A stretch of 64,000 nucleotides of DNA from Luteimonas huabeiensis HB2 (GCF_000559025.1 NZ_JAAN01000026.1:124001-188000); one strand, 5' to 3'. Shown: positions 17,824-28,617, numbered from the stretch's first letter. Program-made: numbers and translations. Notes: generated by a model from the sequence alone, not told the origin.

Positions 17824-18539
17824 GCGCGCGCAGGCTCGGGCTGGTCTTCGTGCTGGCGCTGGCGGCGATGCTGGCCGCCTTCCTGCCGCTGCGCCTCGCG
17901 CTCGACCTGGCCGGCGCGACGCGGGCCGGGCTGGCCGCCGCGAACGTCTCCGGCAGCGTCTGGCGCGGCCGGATCGCGGGCGCCACGCTGCACGGGATCG
18001 CGCTGGGCGATCTCGACGTCGGCCTGGCGCCGCTGCCGCTGCTGATCGGGCGCCGCGAACTGCGGCTGGGCGACGAGGAGGTACGGCTGCGGCTGCGCGC
18101 CGGCGAGGTGCGCGGCCTGCAGCAGGCGGACGGCCGGCTGCGGATGCCCGCCGGCGCGCACGGAATCGGGCTGGAACTGCGCGCGCAGGCGCTGCGGCTG
18201 CTGTTCGACCGCGACGCCTGCCGCGCCGCCGCCGGCACCCTGGCGCTGGCGCTGCACCGGCCCGGCAGCGACGACGCCTTCGCCACCCTCGCCGGCAGCC
18301 CGGCCTGCGACGGGCGCGACGCGCGCATCCCGCTGCAGGGCGGCGACGGGCCGATCCCAGGACTGCAGGGCGAGCTGCGGCTGCATGCGGACGGCCAGTG
18401 GGAACTCGACGCCCGCGTGCCCGGCGCGATCGAGCCCGGCATGCGCCTGGTCCTGGAAGCGGCCGGGTTCCGGCCCGGCCCCGGCGGCTGGAGCACGACG
18501 CTGCGCGGTGCGCTGGCGCCGCTGCCGCCGCCGTCCTGA
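17820..18539 (+). CDS. gspN: Type II secretion protein GspN
   Basis: GspN is an optional inner-membrane/periplasmic component found in a subset of systems. The 239-residue product has an N-terminal signal anchor (GLVFVLALAAMLAAFLPLRLAL). The family opening NVSGSVWRGRIAGATLHGIALGDLDVGLAPLPLL follows, with a beta-rich domain containing two cysteines. The ATG at 17820 overlaps the gspM stop. It ends the operon, and 65 bases separate it from the convergent trpA with no clear terminator. No gspO (prepilin peptidase) is in the cluster, so the type IV pilus peptidase encoded elsewhere must process the pseudopilins. Confidence 0.88.
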   Translation: MSARRLGLVFVLALAAMLAAFLPLRLALDLAGATRAGLAAANVSGSVWRGRIAGATLHGIALGDLDVGLAPLPLLIGRRELRLGDEEVRLRLRAGEVRGLQQADGRLRMPAGAHGIGLELRAQALRLLFDRDACRAAAGTLALALHRPGSDDAFATLAGSPACDGRDARIPLQGGDGPIPGLQGELRLHADGQWELDARVPGAIEPGMRLVLEAAGFRPGPGGWSTTLRGALAPLPPPS

Positions 18540-18604
18540 AGACGATCCGAGGCCGGAAGCGCTGCGCGGCCGCGACCGACGCGCGCTGGCGCCCGCGCCC
18601 GGCT

Positions 18605-19429
18605 TCAGCCCGCGGCCGGCGCCGTGGCGCGGTCCAGTCCTTCGCGCAGCGGCGCGAGGAACGCCCGCGCGCGCGCGGCGGCCTCGTCCGCGCTGGCGGC
18701 GCCCTCGAGCGCCGCGACCAGCGCGCTGCCGACCACGACGCCGTCGGCGGCCTGCGCCATCGCCACCGCGCCGGCGGCGTCGCGGATGCCGAAGCCCGCC
18801 ACCACGGGCACCTTCGCGCGCTCGCGCAGCGCGCCCAGGCGCTCGCCCGCGGCCTGCGCGTCCAGGCGCTCGGAGGCCCCGGTCACGCCGGCGAAGCTGA
18901 CGTAGTACAGATAGCCCTGCGCCTGCTCGCACAGCAGGGCCGCGCGATCGGCGACGGTGGTCGGCGAGGCCAGCAGGATCAGGGCGATGCCGGCGCGCTC
19001 GAACGCGGCGCGGAAATCGGCCGCCTCCTCCGGCGGCAGATCGACCAGCAGCACGCCGTCCACCCCGGCCGCGGCGGCGGCGGCGGCGAACGCGTCGGCG
19101 CCGCGGATCTCGACCGGGTTGAGGTAGCCCATCAACACCACCGGAGTCGCGGCATCGCGCTCGCGGAAGGCGCGCACCGCGCCGAACACGTGGTCCAGGC
19201 CGCCGCCGCGCGCGATCGCGCGCTCGGAGCTGCGCTGGATGGTCGGACCGTCGGCCATCGGGTCGGAGAACGGTACCCCCAGCTCGATCACGTCCGCGCC
19301 GGCGGCGACCAGCGCATGCATCACCGGCAGCGTCGCCTCCAGCGAGGGATCGCCGGCGGTGACGAACGGGATCAGGGCCTTGCGGCCTTCGGCGGCAAGG
19401 CGGGCGAAGCGAGCATCGAGGCGGTTCAT
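18605..19429 (-). CDS. trpA: Tryptophan synthase alpha subunit
   Basis: TrpA cleaves indole-3-glycerol phosphate to indole, which tunnels to TrpB. The 274-residue product has the catalytic Glu in IELGVPFSDPMADGPTIQ and the Asp in VLLVDLPPEE. A flexible loop follows, and the GFGIRDAAGA phosphate-binding region completes the barrel. The ATG at 19429 fits the family N-terminus (MNRLDARFARL). It is separated from trpB by 169 bases holding a five-unit heptamer repeat, unlike the overlapping trpB/trpF/truA junctions upstream. It therefore may be expressed at a different level from trpB. Confidence 0.97.
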   Translation of the reverse strand: MNRLDARFARLAAEGRKALIPFVTAGDPSLEATLPVMHALVAAGADVIELGVPFSDPMADGPTIQRSSERAIARGGGLDHVFGAVRAFRERDAATPVVLMGYLNPVEIRGADAFAAAAAAAGVDGVLLVDLPPEEAADFRAAFERAGIALILLASPTTVADRAALLCEQAQGYLYYVSFAGVTGASERLDAQAAGERLGALRERAKVPVVAGFGIRDAAGAVAMAQAADGVVVGSALVAALEGAASADEAAARARAFLAPLREGLDRATAPAAG

Positions 19430-19554
19430 GGGGCCGGAACTCCGGAAGCCGTGACGCGGGAAAGGCAGGAAGCGGCTCGCGGAGCGTTTGAGAGGTTCGC
19501 GTTCGCTCCAAGACCGGCCCAACGTGTCCCCTCCAGACGACGCCCGGCGCTTTT

Positions 19555-19589
19555 CCCGGGTCCCGGGTCCCGGGTCCCGAGTCCCGACT
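19555..19589 (+). repeat. Five-unit 7-bp tandem repeat between trpB and trpA
   Basis: CCCGGGT three times, then CCCGAGT and CCCGACT, directly downstream of the trpB stop and before the trpA start. The unit is nearly self-complementary. GCGCTTTTCCC flanks it at 19547-19557, and the same 11-mer flanks the related repeat at 34923-34957. A close sequence also follows the rng stop at 40353-40387. Confidence 0.9.
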
Positions 19590-19598
19590 TTCCGCCCC

Positions 19599-20827
<1,229 letters not shown>

Positions 20828-20831
<4 letters not shown>

Positions 20832-21508
20832 GCGCAACCGCCCTCGCACAGTTCCTCGCAGTCGGCGCGGCGCACCTCCTCCACGAACCGGCGCATCAGG
20901 TTGCCGTCCTTCAGCCCGGGCTCGCTCTCGATGCCGCTGCTCACGTCCACGCCCCAGGGCAGCACCGCCAGCGCGGCGTCGTAGACGTTGTCCGGGGTCA
21001 GTCCGCCGGAGACGAAGTACGGGACGTCGACGCCAGGCTTGAGCCGCTTCCAGTCGAACGCGCGGCCCTCGCCCGGGGCCTCGCCCTTGCCGTGGCTGTC
21101 GAACAGGAAGCCGGACGCGCCGGCATAGCGCACCCGCAACGCGATCATGTCGACCACGCCGGTGCCGCTGCCGGCGCCCATGCCGACGGCCTTGATGTAG
21201 GGCACGCCGAAGCTGCGGCAGAAGGCGTCTTCCTCGCCGCCGTGGAACTGCAGCAGCGTGGGCCGCACGCGGCGGATCACGTCGCGCACCTCGTCGCTGC
21301 CGTTGTCGCGGAACACCGCGACCGTATCGACCAGCGGCGCCAGCGCGTTGCGCATGGCCCGCGCCTCCTCCGGATCGACGCGGCGGCGGCTGTCGTGCGC
21401 GAACACGAAGCCGACGGCATCGACGCCGAGCTCTCCGGCCAGGCGCACGTCGCCGGGACGGGTCATCCCGCAGAACTTGATGCGGGTACGGAACAGGGTG
21501 CGCTTCAC
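20828..21508 (-). CDS. trpF: Phosphoribosylanthranilate isomerase
   Basis: TrpF performs the Amadori rearrangement of phosphoribosylanthranilate in tryptophan synthesis. The 226-residue product begins [14 protein letters not shown] with the catalytic cysteine. It continues with [27 protein letters not shown] and ends in the phosphate-binding [15 protein letters not shown] with the catalytic Asp. The GTG at 21508 overlaps the truA stop (GTGA); longer readings lack family sequence. trpF alone (unfused to trpC) and truA upstream is the usual arrangement in pseudomonads and xanthomonads. Confidence 0.96.
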
Positions 21509-22302
21509 TCGGGGAAGTCTCGTTCGGTGACCTCCGGGGGCAGGCCCCGGCAGGCCGGATACAGCGGTCCCAAAAACAACAGACCCGCCGGAGGGGCCGT
21601 GGGCCCGGCGAGAGTGCGGTCGCGCGCGGCCAGGAGTTCGCCGATCCAGGCTTCCGGCCGCTCGCCGGCGCCGACTTCGATCAGCGAGCCGACGATGTTG
21701 CGCACCATATGATGCAGGAAAGCGTTGGCCTGCACATCGACCGCGATCTCCGCGCCCTCGCGGCCGACCGCGATGCGCTGCAGGTTGCGGCGCGCGTGCG
21801 GGGCCTGGCAATGCACGGTGCGGAAGCTGGAAAAGTCGTGCTCGCCCAAGAGCGCCTGCGCGGCGCGGTGCATCGCCGCCGCGTCCAGCGCGCGCCGCGA
21901 CCAGGACAGGTACTGCCGCCCCAGCGCCGGGCGCACCGGGCGGTCCAGCAGGCGGTAGCGGTAGCGGCGCGCGCGCGCCGAGAAGCGCGCGTGGAAGTCC
22001 TCGGCCACCGGCACGCACCAGCGCACCGCCACCGCTGGCGGCAGGCGCCCGGTGGCGCCCAGCACCCAGCCGCGCGGCTCGCGCAGCGCCTGGGTGTCGA
22101 AGTGCACCACCTGGCACTGCGCATGCACTCCGGCATCGGTGCGGCCGGCGCAGACGGTCTCCACCGGCGCGTCGGCGACCGCCGACAGCGCCGCCTCGAG
22201 CGCGCCCTGCACGGTCGGCGGGCCGGCCTCGCCGGGCTGGCTGAGCCGCTGCCAGCCGAGGAAATCGGTGCCGTCGTACTCGACGCCGAGGGCGAAACGC
22301 AT
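21505..22302 (-). CDS. truA: tRNA pseudouridine(38-40) synthase TruA
   Basis: TruA isomerises uridines 38-40 in the tRNA anticodon arm. The 265-residue product opens [18 protein letters not shown]. The catalytic aspartate, about D56, is in [29 protein letters not shown] and [13 protein letters not shown] are also conserved. The ATG at 22302 is preferred over a longer reading because a TAAGAT -10 box lies 28 bases upstream. It heads a truA-trpF-trpB unit with overlapping stops and starts. Confidence 0.96.
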   Translation of the reverse strand: MRFALGVEYDGTDFLGWQRLSQPGEAGPPTVQGALEAALSAVADAPVETVCAGRTDAGVHAQCQVVHFDTQALREPRGWVLGATGRLPPAVAVRWCVPVAEDFHARFSARARRYRYRLLDRPVRPALGRQYLSWSRRALDAAAMHRAAQALLGEHDFSSFRTVHCQAPHARRNLQRIAVGREGAEIAVDVQANAFLHHMVRNIVGSLIEVGAGERPEAWIGELLAARDRTLAGPTAPPAGLLFLGPLYPACRGLPPEVTERDFPE

Positions 22303-22330
22303 GGGCGGACCATCGATAAGGAAGGCGAGC

Positions 22331-22336
22331 ATCTTA
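22331..22336 (-). promoter_or_regulatory. Putative -10 box for truA-trpF-trpB
   Basis: TAAGAT on the minus strand in CCCTAAGATGCTCG, 28 bases before the truA ATG. The same CTAAGATG string stands before the FecR gene at 57947. No recognisable -35. Confidence 0.45.
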
Positions 22337-22345
22337 GGGCCTGTC

Positions 22346-22364
22346 GCGCGTGCGGAGCACGCGC
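22346..22364 (-). terminator. Hairpin between fimV and truA
   Basis: GCGCGTGC and GCACGCGC form a perfect 8-bp stem over a three-base loop, about 110 bases after the fimV stop and just upstream of the truA -10. No T-run follows. It may end fimV transcripts. Confidence 0.3.
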
Positions 22365-22476
22365 GCGCCGCGGACGTGGCGCAGGCTGAACCGTTCAGAG
22401 CGATCGCCCGCCGGCATCGCTGCTCGGGCCCGCGCGCGATGGACATCGCGGCGCAGGCCGCTCGCGCGACGCGCGC

Positions 22477-24291
22477 CTACCTCGGGGGCGCGGCGTCCAG
22501 CCGGCGCAACAGCGCTTCGGCCTCGGCGCGCTCGGGCGCGGATCCGCCGTCGATCGCCTCGCGCAGCAGCGAGCGCGCGGTCTCCGGGTCTCCCAGTTCG
22601 ACGTAGGCGCGCGCCAGTTCGATCCGCTCGCCGGCGGCGGCGGCGGCATCGCTCGCGTCGGCCGGCGCCTCGTCGACGGCGGCGACCGGGGCCGGCGACG
22701 GCGCGAGCCCGGCTTGTGCCGGGGGCGCGGCGGCGGCGGCGCCGTGGGTGATCGGGTCCGCCGCGGCGCGGCCGGAGGCGGCATGCCAGGTCGGCGATGC
22801 GGACGGCGACGGCGCGGCCGGTGCCGGCGGATCGGCGACCGGTGCCGAGGACGGGGGCGGCGCGCGGAACGCCGGCGCGCGGTCGGCGCGCCGGCGCAGC
22901 AGCCAGGCCACCGCGAGGGCGAGCAGCAACCCGGCGATCCCGCCGCCGATCCACGGCATCGCGCCGCCGCCACCGGCGGGCGCCGCCTCGCGGTTGGAGG
23001 TCTCCAGGCGCTGCTGCGCGGCCGCCAGCTCGCCGTCCTTGAGCGCGATCAGTGCCTGCTGCTGGCGCTGCAGCCGCTCCAGCTCGTCGAGCCGCGCCTT
23101 CAGCTCCTCGACCTCGGCATCGCGCGCGGCCAGGGTTTCCTGCACCTGTTGAAGTTCCTGTCGAAGCATGTCGCCCTCGCCGCCGGCCGCGATGCCGGAC
23201 CGTGTCCCTGCCTGCTGCGCGCCGCCGGCCGTCGGCGGCACGATCTCGAGCCGCGCGTCGCGCGCGGCGGTGGCCGTCGGCGCCGCCGCGTCCGGCGCGC
23301 CGGCGGCGCCTTCCAGCGGGATCGCGGCCGGCTCCGGTTGCGGCGCCGGCTGCGACAGCTCGCGCCAGCGCGCGACCTGCGCCGCGATCTCGGCGGTCGC
23401 CTCGCGCGCGCCCAGCGCGACCGCCTCGTCCCGGCTCGGGATGCGCAGCACGGCGCCTTCGCGCAGCAGGTTGACGTTGCCGCCGATGAAGGCTTCCGGG
23501 TTGCTGCGCAGAAGCGCCAGCATCATCTGGTTGACGGTCACGTCGTCGTCCGGTGCGATCCGCTGCACGATCTGGCTCAGCGTGTCGCCGGCCTGCACCG
23601 GCCCGTAGAGCCCCGGCGTCGAACGACCGGAGGTCGCCGCCACCGGCACCGGCAGCACCGGCGGTACCGGCGCGGTGGCGGCCGGCGCGGCATCGGCGTC
23701 GACGGATGCCGGCCCGGGCGCAGCGGCGTCCACCGCCGCCGGATCGGGCGCGGCACCGGCCGCCGCCTCGCGGACGATGGCGCCGGCGCCCGGCGCCGCC
23801 GCGGGTCGCGGCGCCTGGATCGGCGGCTGCGCCGGCGCGGCGACGGTGGCCGGGGCGTCCAGCAGCGCGGAGTACTCGCGCACCAGCCGGCCCTGTCCCC
23901 AGTCGACCTCGAGCAGGAAGGTCAGCAGCGGATCGCGCACCGGCGCCAGGGTGGTGACGCGGATGACCGGGCTGCCGCTCGCGTCCAGCGCGACGTTGAA
24001 CTGCAGGTCCGACACCGCGCCCTGCGGCGGCTCCAGGCCGATGCGGGCGAAGGTCTCGGGCGAGGCCAGGCGCGCGCGCAGCTCGCGCAGTTCGGCCGGG
24101 TCGGTGGAGACCACCGGGATCTCCGCCAGCAGCGGCTCGCCGGCCTGCGAACGCACCTGGATCTGGCCCAGGCCGAGCGCGGCCGCCGGACCGGCGGCGA
24201 GGCTCAGCGCCAGCAGCAGAAGCGCCGCCGCGGGGCGCACCGCGCGCCCGCGCTCGACGACCGCTCCCAGTCTCCGCCAGACTCCCGGCAT
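22477..24291 (-). CDS. fimV: FimV-type peptidoglycan-binding pilus assembly protein
   Basis: FimV supports type IV pilus assembly, polar localisation and cyclic-AMP signalling in pseudomonads. The product has a signal peptide and the FimV N-terminal domain (LGLGQIQVRSQAGEPLLAEIPV). A Pro/Ala linker and a LysM domain (YGPVQAGDTLSQIV...LRIPS) follow. Next come a coiled coil of about 60 residues rich in Glu/Gln/Leu and one membrane helix (IGGGIAGLLLALAVAWLL). A short cytoplasmic tail ends in a TPR-like FimV C-terminal motif (ELARAYVELGDPETARSLLREAI). I start at 24291 (604 residues), because GGGGAG stands just before it and a -10 box lies 9 bases before the alternative ATG at 24306. It is shorter than the roughly 900-residue Pseudomonas protein. 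Confidence 0.88.
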   Translation of the reverse strand: MPGVWRRLGAVVERGRAVRPAAALLLLALSLAAGPAAALGLGQIQVRSQAGEPLLAEIPVVSTDPAELRELRARLASPETFARIGLEPPQGAVSDLQFNVALDASGSPVIRVTTLAPVRDPLLTFLLEVDWGQGRLVREYSALLDAPATVAAPAQPPIQAPRPAAAPGAGAIVREAAAGAAPDPAAVDAAAPGPASVDADAAPAATAPVPPVLPVPVAATSGRSTPGLYGPVQAGDTLSQIVQRIAPDDDVTVNQMMLALLRSNPEAFIGGNVNLLREGAVLRIPSRDEAVALGAREATAEIAAQVARWRELSQPAPQPEPAAIPLEGAAGAPDAAAPTATAARDARLEIVPPTAGGAQQAGTRSGIAAGGEGDMLRQELQQVQETLAARDAEVEELKARLDELERLQRQQQALIALKDGELAAAQQRLETSNREAAPAGGGGAMPWIGGGIAGLLLALAVAWLLRRRADRAPAFRAPPPSSAPVADPPAPAAPSPSASPTWHAASGRAAADPITHGAAAAAPPAQAGLAPSPAPVAAVDEAPADASDAAAAAGERIELARAYVELGDPETARSLLREAIDGGSAPERAEAEALLRRLDAAPPR

Positions 24292-24315
24292 GCCACTCCC
24301 CTTCATCGGGCCCAG

Positions 24316-24321
24316 ACTCTA
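24316..24321 (-). promoter_or_regulatory. Putative -10 box for fimV
   Basis: TAGAGT on the minus strand in CCTGCTAGAGTCTGG. It lies 24 bases before the ATG at 24291, which has a Shine-Dalgarno site, and too close to the ATG at 24306 for a normal leader. It helps decide the start. The accD promoter region shares the CCTGCTAGA string. Confidence 0.4.
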
Positions 24322-24367
24322 GCAGGGTGCCCGGGAACGTACATCCCGCGCCACCGCCGCCGCCCGC

Positions 24368-25402
24368 TCAGCCGCCGGCGCGCTCGGCCGCGACCAGCTC
24401 GGCCAGCTGCACCGCGTTGAGCGCGGCGCCCTTGCGGATGTTGTCGGAGACGATCCACAGGTTCAGACCGCGCGGGTGCGAGATGTCCTCGCGGATGCGG
24501 CCCACGTACACCGCGTCGCTGCCGGAGGCGTGGGTGACCGGGGTGGGATAGCCGCCGGCGCGGCGCTCGTCCACCACCACCACGCCCGGCGCGGCCTCCA
24601 GCAGCGCGCGCGCGGCCGCGGCGTTGAGCTTGTCGCGGGTCTCGATCGCCACCGCCTCGGCGTGGCCATAGAACACCGGCACCCGCACCGCGGTCGGGTT
24701 CACCAGGATCGACGCGTCGCCGAGGATCTTGCGGGTCTCCCAGACCAGCTTCATCTCCTCCTTGGTGAAGCCGTTGTCCTGGAAGTCGTCGATGTGCGGG
24801 ATCAGGTTGAAGGCGATCTGCACCGGGAAACGCTGCGGATCGGCGCCCTGGAAGTTCAGCAGCGCGCCGGTCTGGCGGCCGAGTTCCTCCAGCGCCGAGC
24901 GCCCGGCGCCCGAGACCGACTGGTAGGTGGCCACGTTGATGCGCTCGATGCCGGCCGCGCGATGCAGCGGCGCCAGCGCCACCAGCATCTGCATGGTCGA
25001 GCAGTTGGGGTTGGCGACGATGCCGCGCGGGCGCCGGGCCAGCGCCTCCGGATTGACCTCGGACACCACCAGCGGCACGTCGTCGTCGTAGCGGAAGGCC
25101 GAGGAGTTGTCGATCACCACCGCGCCGGCGGCGGCGAACTTCGGCGCGTAGGCCTTGGAGACGTCGCCGCCGGCCGAGAACAGGGCGATGTCGATGCCGG
25201 CGGGGTCGAAGCTCGCCAGGTCCTGGACCAGGATCTCGTCGTCGCCGAAGGCGACGTGGCCGCCGGCGGAGCGCTCGGAGGCGAGCGCGACGAGTCGGCC
25301 GACCGGGAACCTGCGCTCGGCCAGGATGGACAGCATGGTCTCGCCGACGGCGCCAGTGGCGCCGACGACCGCGACGTTGAAGCGACGGGAATCGAGGGAC
25401 AT
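24368..25402 (-). CDS. asd: Aspartate-semialdehyde dehydrogenase
   Basis: Asd reduces aspartyl phosphate to aspartate semialdehyde, the branch point to lysine, diaminopimelate, threonine and methionine. The 344-residue product has an NADP fold (VAVVGATGAVGETML). The catalytic cysteine, about C134, is in NPNCSTM, and VSGAGRSALEELGRQ and the substrate residues in VRVPVFYGHAEAV are present. A histidine general base lies in the HASGSDAVYVGRIR region. The short form with ERINVATYQSVSG matches the gram-negative/gram-positive Asd2-like subclass. It precedes fimV, as in pseudomonads. Confidence 0.95.
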   Translation of the reverse strand: MSLDSRRFNVAVVGATGAVGETMLSILAERRFPVGRLVALASERSAGGHVAFGDDEILVQDLASFDPAGIDIALFSAGGDVSKAYAPKFAAAGAVVIDNSSAFRYDDDVPLVVSEVNPEALARRPRGIVANPNCSTMQMLVALAPLHRAAGIERINVATYQSVSGAGRSALEELGRQTGALLNFQGADPQRFPVQIAFNLIPHIDDFQDNGFTKEEMKLVWETRKILGDASILVNPTAVRVPVFYGHAEAVAIETRDKLNAAAARALLEAAPGVVVVDERRAGGYPTPVTHASGSDAVYVGRIREDISHPRGLNLWIVSDNIRKGAALNAVQLAELVAAERAGG

Positions 25403-25495
25403 GGAGGGGTCTCGTGGAAGGGGATGGGAACGGATTCGCGGCGGGACCGTGTTCGGGGAACCTCCCCGCGCCCTGGATCGCGCGTACGAGGCTCC

Positions 25496-26524
25496 CTACC
25501 GTTTCCGGTCGCGGGTTCCGAGGGTCTCGGCGACGGCGTCGGCATTGACCGGGCTCGGCGGCCGCCCGGCGTGCGGGCCCGCGCCCAGGGCCGCGATCAG
25601 GTTGTCCACCGCCAGCGCCACCATCGCCCGGCGCGTGGCGAGGCTGGCGCTGCCGATGTGCGGGGTCAGCACCACGTTGTCGAGCGCGAGCAGTTCCGGC
25701 CGCACCGCGGGCTCGCCCTCGAATACGTCCAGCCCCGCTGCGGCCAGCCGCCCGGCGGCCAGCGCCTCGGCCAGGGCCAGCTCGTCGACGATGCCGCCGC
25801 GGGCGATGTTGACTAGGGTCGCGGTGGGCTTCATCCGCGCCAGCGCGGCGGCATCGACGATGTGGTGGGTGGCCGCCGAGTACGGCAGCACCAGGACCAG
25901 GTGATCGGCCTCGGCCAGCAGGCGCTCGAACTCGAGCCAGGTGGCGCCGAGCGCGGCCTCCGCCTCGCCGGGCAGCGGCCTGCGGTTGTGGTAGACCACG
26001 CGCATGCCGAAACCATGCGCGCCGCGGCGGGCGATGGCCTGGCCGATCCGGCCCATGCCGAGGATGCCGAGCGTGCTGCCGTGGATGTCGGCGCCGAGCA
26101 GGGTCGAGAACGACCATTGCCTCCAGCGGCCGGCGCGCAGCCAGCGCTCGGACTCGCCGATCCGGCGCGCGGCGGCCATCAGCAGCGCGAAACCGAGGTC
26201 GGCGGTGGTCTCGGTCAGCACGTCGGGGGTATTGGTCGCCAGCACGCCGGCGGCCGAGAGCGCGTCGATGTCGAGGTTGTTGTAGCCCACGCCGACGTTG
26301 GCGATCGCGCGCAGGCGGCTGGCGCCGGCGATCTCGTCGGCGCCGATGCGCTCGTTGAGGGTCACCAGCGCGCCGTCCGCGTCGGCCAGCGCGCGGGCGA
26401 TGTCGGCCGGGGCGTAGGCGGCGACCGCGCTCGCCGCGCGCACCTCGAAGTGCGCCGCCAGCCGCGCGACGATGTCGTCGAACAGCGGCTGGCTCACCCA
26501 GACCCGCGGCCGCGGCTCAGCCAT
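25496..26524 (-). CDS. ghrB: D-2-hydroxyacid dehydrogenase, glyoxylate/hydroxypyruvate reductase type
   Basis: An NAD(P)H-dependent reductase of 2-oxoacids, most like glyoxylate/hydroxypyruvate (2-ketogluconate) reductase. The 342-residue product has the nucleotide fold [15 protein letters not shown] near residue 150. The catalytic Arg is in [10 protein letters not shown], the Glu in [10 protein letters not shown] and the His in [21 protein letters not shown] near residue 80 is also family-typical. The ATG at 26524 lies 8 bases inside the aroC end, so it is read after aroC. The gene symbol is a best-fit choice; substrate preference cannot be read from sequence. Confidence 0.85.
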   Translation of the reverse strand: MAEPRPRVWVSQPLFDDIVARLAAHFEVRAASAVAAYAPADIARALADADGALVTLNERIGADEIAGASRLRAIANVGVGYNNLDIDALSAAGVLATNTPDVLTETTADLGFALLMAAARRIGESERWLRAGRWRQWSFSTLLGADIHGSTLGILGMGRIGQAIARRGAHGFGMRVVYHNRRPLPGEAEAALGATWLEFERLLAEADHLVLVLPYSAATHHIVDAAALARMKPTATLVNIARGGIVDELALAEALAAGRLAAAGLDVFEGEPAVRPELLALDNVVLTPHIGSASLATRRAMVALAVDNLIAALGAGPHAGRPPSPVNADAVAETLGTRDRKR

Positions 26525-27617
26525 CGGCCTGCCCGGGGATGCGCGGCGCCACCGCGCCGACGTCGCCGCACTGCGCGCGATGGCGCAGCGCCTGGTCCAT
26601 CAGCACCAGCGCCAGCATCGCCTCGCAGATCGGCGTGGCGCGGATGCCGACGCAGGGGTCGTGGCGGCCGGTGGTGACGATCTCGACCTCGTTGCCGTCG
26701 GCGTCCAGGCCCTCGACCGGCAGGCGCAGGCTGGAGGTCGGCTTGAACGCCACCGACACCACCACCTGCTGGCCGGTGCTGATGCCGCCCAGCACGCCGC
26801 CGGCGTGGTTGCTGAGGAAGCCCTGCGGCGCCATCGCGTCGCGGTGCTGGCTGCCCTTCTGCGCCACGCTGGCGAAGCCGTCGCCGATGGCCACGCCCTT
26901 GACCGCGTTGATCGACATCATCGCCGCGGCCAGCTCGGCGTCGAGCTTGCCGTAGACCGGCTCGCCCCAGCCCGGCGGCACGCCGTCGGCGACCGCGGTC
27001 ACCTCGGCGCCGACCGAATCGCCGGACTTGCGCAGCGCGTCCATGTAGGCCTCGAGCTGCGGCACCTGCGCCGGGTCGGGCCAGAAGAACGGGTTGTCCT
27101 CGACCGCGCTCCAGTCGTGCGCGGCCGGCGCCAGCTCGCCCAGGCGCGAGAGGTGCGCGCGCACCGTCACCCCGTGGCGCTCGCGCAGCCATTTCTTGGC
27201 GATCACCGCCGCGGCCACGCGCATGGTGGTCTCGCGCGCCGAGGCGCGCCCGCCGCCGCGCGGATCGCGCACGCCGTACTTCTGCCAGTAGGCGTAGTCG
27301 GCGTGGCCCGGGCGGAACTGGCGGGCGATGTTCGCGTAGTCCTTGCTGCGCGCATCGGTGTTGCGGATCAGCAGCGCCACGGGGGTGCCGGTGGTGACGC
27401 CCTCGTAGACCCCGGAGAGGATCTCCACCGCGTCGGCCTCGCGGCGCGCGGAGGTGTGGCGGCTCTTGCCGGTGGCGCGGCGCGCCAGGTCGTGGGCGAA
27501 ATCCTCCGGCGCGATCGCGATGCCGGGCGGGCAGCCGTCGATCACGCAGCCGATCGCCGGCCCGTGCGACTCGCCGAAGGTGGTGACGCGCAGCAGCCGG
27601 CCGGTGGTGTTGCTCAT
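26517..27617 (-). CDS. aroC: Chorismate synthase
   Basis: AroC converts 5-enolpyruvylshikimate-3-phosphate to chorismate with reduced FMN, the last common step to tryptophan, tyrosine, phenylalanine and folate. The 366-residue product has the three family signatures: [18 protein letters not shown] (start), [11 protein letters not shown] (middle) and [23 protein letters not shown] (end). The ATG at 27617 is standard. It sits seven bases after prmB and overlaps the downstream reductase by eight bases. Confidence 0.97.
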   Translation of the reverse strand: MSNTTGRLLRVTTFGESHGPAIGCVIDGCPPGIAIAPEDFAHDLARRATGKSRHTSARREADAVEILSGVYEGVTTGTPVALLIRNTDARSKDYANIARQFRPGHADYAYWQKYGVRDPRGGGRASARETTMRVAAAVIAKKWLRERHGVTVRAHLSRLGELAPAAHDWSAVEDNPFFWPDPAQVPQLEAYMDALRKSGDSVGAEVTAVADGVPPGWGEPVYGKLDAELAAAMMSINAVKGVAIGDGFASVAQKGSQHRDAMAPQGFLSNHAGGVLGGISTGQQVVVSVAFKPTSSLRLPVEGLDADGNEVEIVTTGRHDPCVGIRATPICEAMLALVLMDQALRHRAQCGDVGAVAPRIPGQADG

Positions 27618-27624
27618 GGCCGCC

Positions 27625-28572
27625 CTAGAACAGCCCGGCCGACGGCGCCGCGCCGGCCTCGCGCTCGGCGGCCAGCCGGGCGATGCGCGCGTTGTGCGCG
27701 ACCAGGTCGCGGCGCTCGGCCACGAACACGCCCATCTGCCCGACCTTGAACTCCACCCAGGCCAGCGGCAGCTCCGGCAGCAGCCGGTGCACGGCGCGCT
27801 CGGCCTCGCCGACCTCGCAGACCAGCAGGCCGTGGTCGGTCAGGTGCAGCGGCGCGTCGCGCAGGATCCGCAGCACCAGGTCCAGCCCGTCGGCGCCGGC
27901 GCGCAGGCCGAGCTCCGGCTCGTGGCCGTACTCCGGCGGCAGCGCGTCGGTCTCGTCGTCGGTCACGTAGGGCGGATTGGTCACGATGAGGTCGTAGCGC
28001 TCGCCCTGCAGGCCGGAGAACAGGTCCGAGCGCAGCAGGCGCACGTGTCCGGCGCCCAGCCGCTCGCGGTTCTCGGCCGCCAGCGACAGCGCCTCCTCGC
28101 TGAGGTCGACCGCGTCCACCCGCCAGTCCGGCCGGTAGTGCGCCATCGCGATCGCGATGCAGCCCGAGCCGGTGCACAGGTCCAGCGCGCGCGTCACCTC
28201 GCGCCCGCCCAGCCACGGCTCGAAGCCCGACAGGATCAGCTCGGCGATCGGCGAACGCGGCACCAGCGCGCGGCGGTCGGACTTGAAGCTCAACCCCGCG
28301 AACCAGGCCTCGCCGGTGAGATAGGCGGCCGGCACGCGCTCCTCGATGCGGCGCAGGAACAGCCCCAGCACCTCCTCCTTCTCCGCCAGCGTGACCCGCG
28401 CCTGGCCGTAGACCGGGCTGAGGTCGTGCGGCAGGTGCAGCGCGTGCAGCGCCAGCTGCGTGGCCTCGTCCAGCGCGTTGTCGTAGCTGTGGCCGAAGGT
28501 CAGCCCGGCCGCGTTGAAGCGGCTGGCGCCGTAGCGGATCAGGTCGATGATCGTGTGCAGTTCGTCGGCCAT
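27625..28572 (-). CDS. prmB: Ribosomal protein L3 glutamine methyltransferase
   Basis: PrmB methylates a glutamine of ribosomal protein L3 with S-adenosylmethionine. The 315-residue product has a helical N-terminal domain with [28 protein letters not shown]. The AdoMet site is [16 protein letters not shown], and the NPPY catalytic tetrad lies near residue 198 ([12 protein letters not shown]). The [16 protein letters not shown] stretch is typical of PrmB, and together with the longer N-terminal domain favours PrmB over the release-factor enzyme PrmC. A TATACT -10 lies 45 bases upstream. It heads a prmB-aroC-reductase unit. Confidence 0.93.
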   Translation of the reverse strand: MADELHTIIDLIRYGASRFNAAGLTFGHSYDNALDEATQLALHALHLPHDLSPVYGQARVTLAEKEEVLGLFLRRIEERVPAAYLTGEAWFAGLSFKSDRRALVPRSPIAELILSGFEPWLGGREVTRALDLCTGSGCIAIAMAHYRPDWRVDAVDLSEEALSLAAENRERLGAGHVRLLRSDLFSGLQGERYDLIVTNPPYVTDDETDALPPEYGHEPELGLRAGADGLDLVLRILRDAPLHLTDHGLLVCEVGEAERAVHRLLPELPLAWVEFKVGQMGVFVAERRDLVAHNARIARLAAEREAGAAPSAGLF

Positions 28573-28617
28573 GGAAACGCGCCCGCGGGCGCGGACGGTG
28601 CGTAAGGGTGACCGCGA

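Noticed and set aside
18540-18604. Terminator between gspN and trpA
   Set aside because: The 65-base convergent gap has only short, imperfect GC inverted repeats and no T-run.
15045-19511. A 1488-codon minus-strand frame across gspJ-gspN and trpA
   Set aside because: It crosses several well-supported genes on the other strand and reads as Arg/Ala low complexity.
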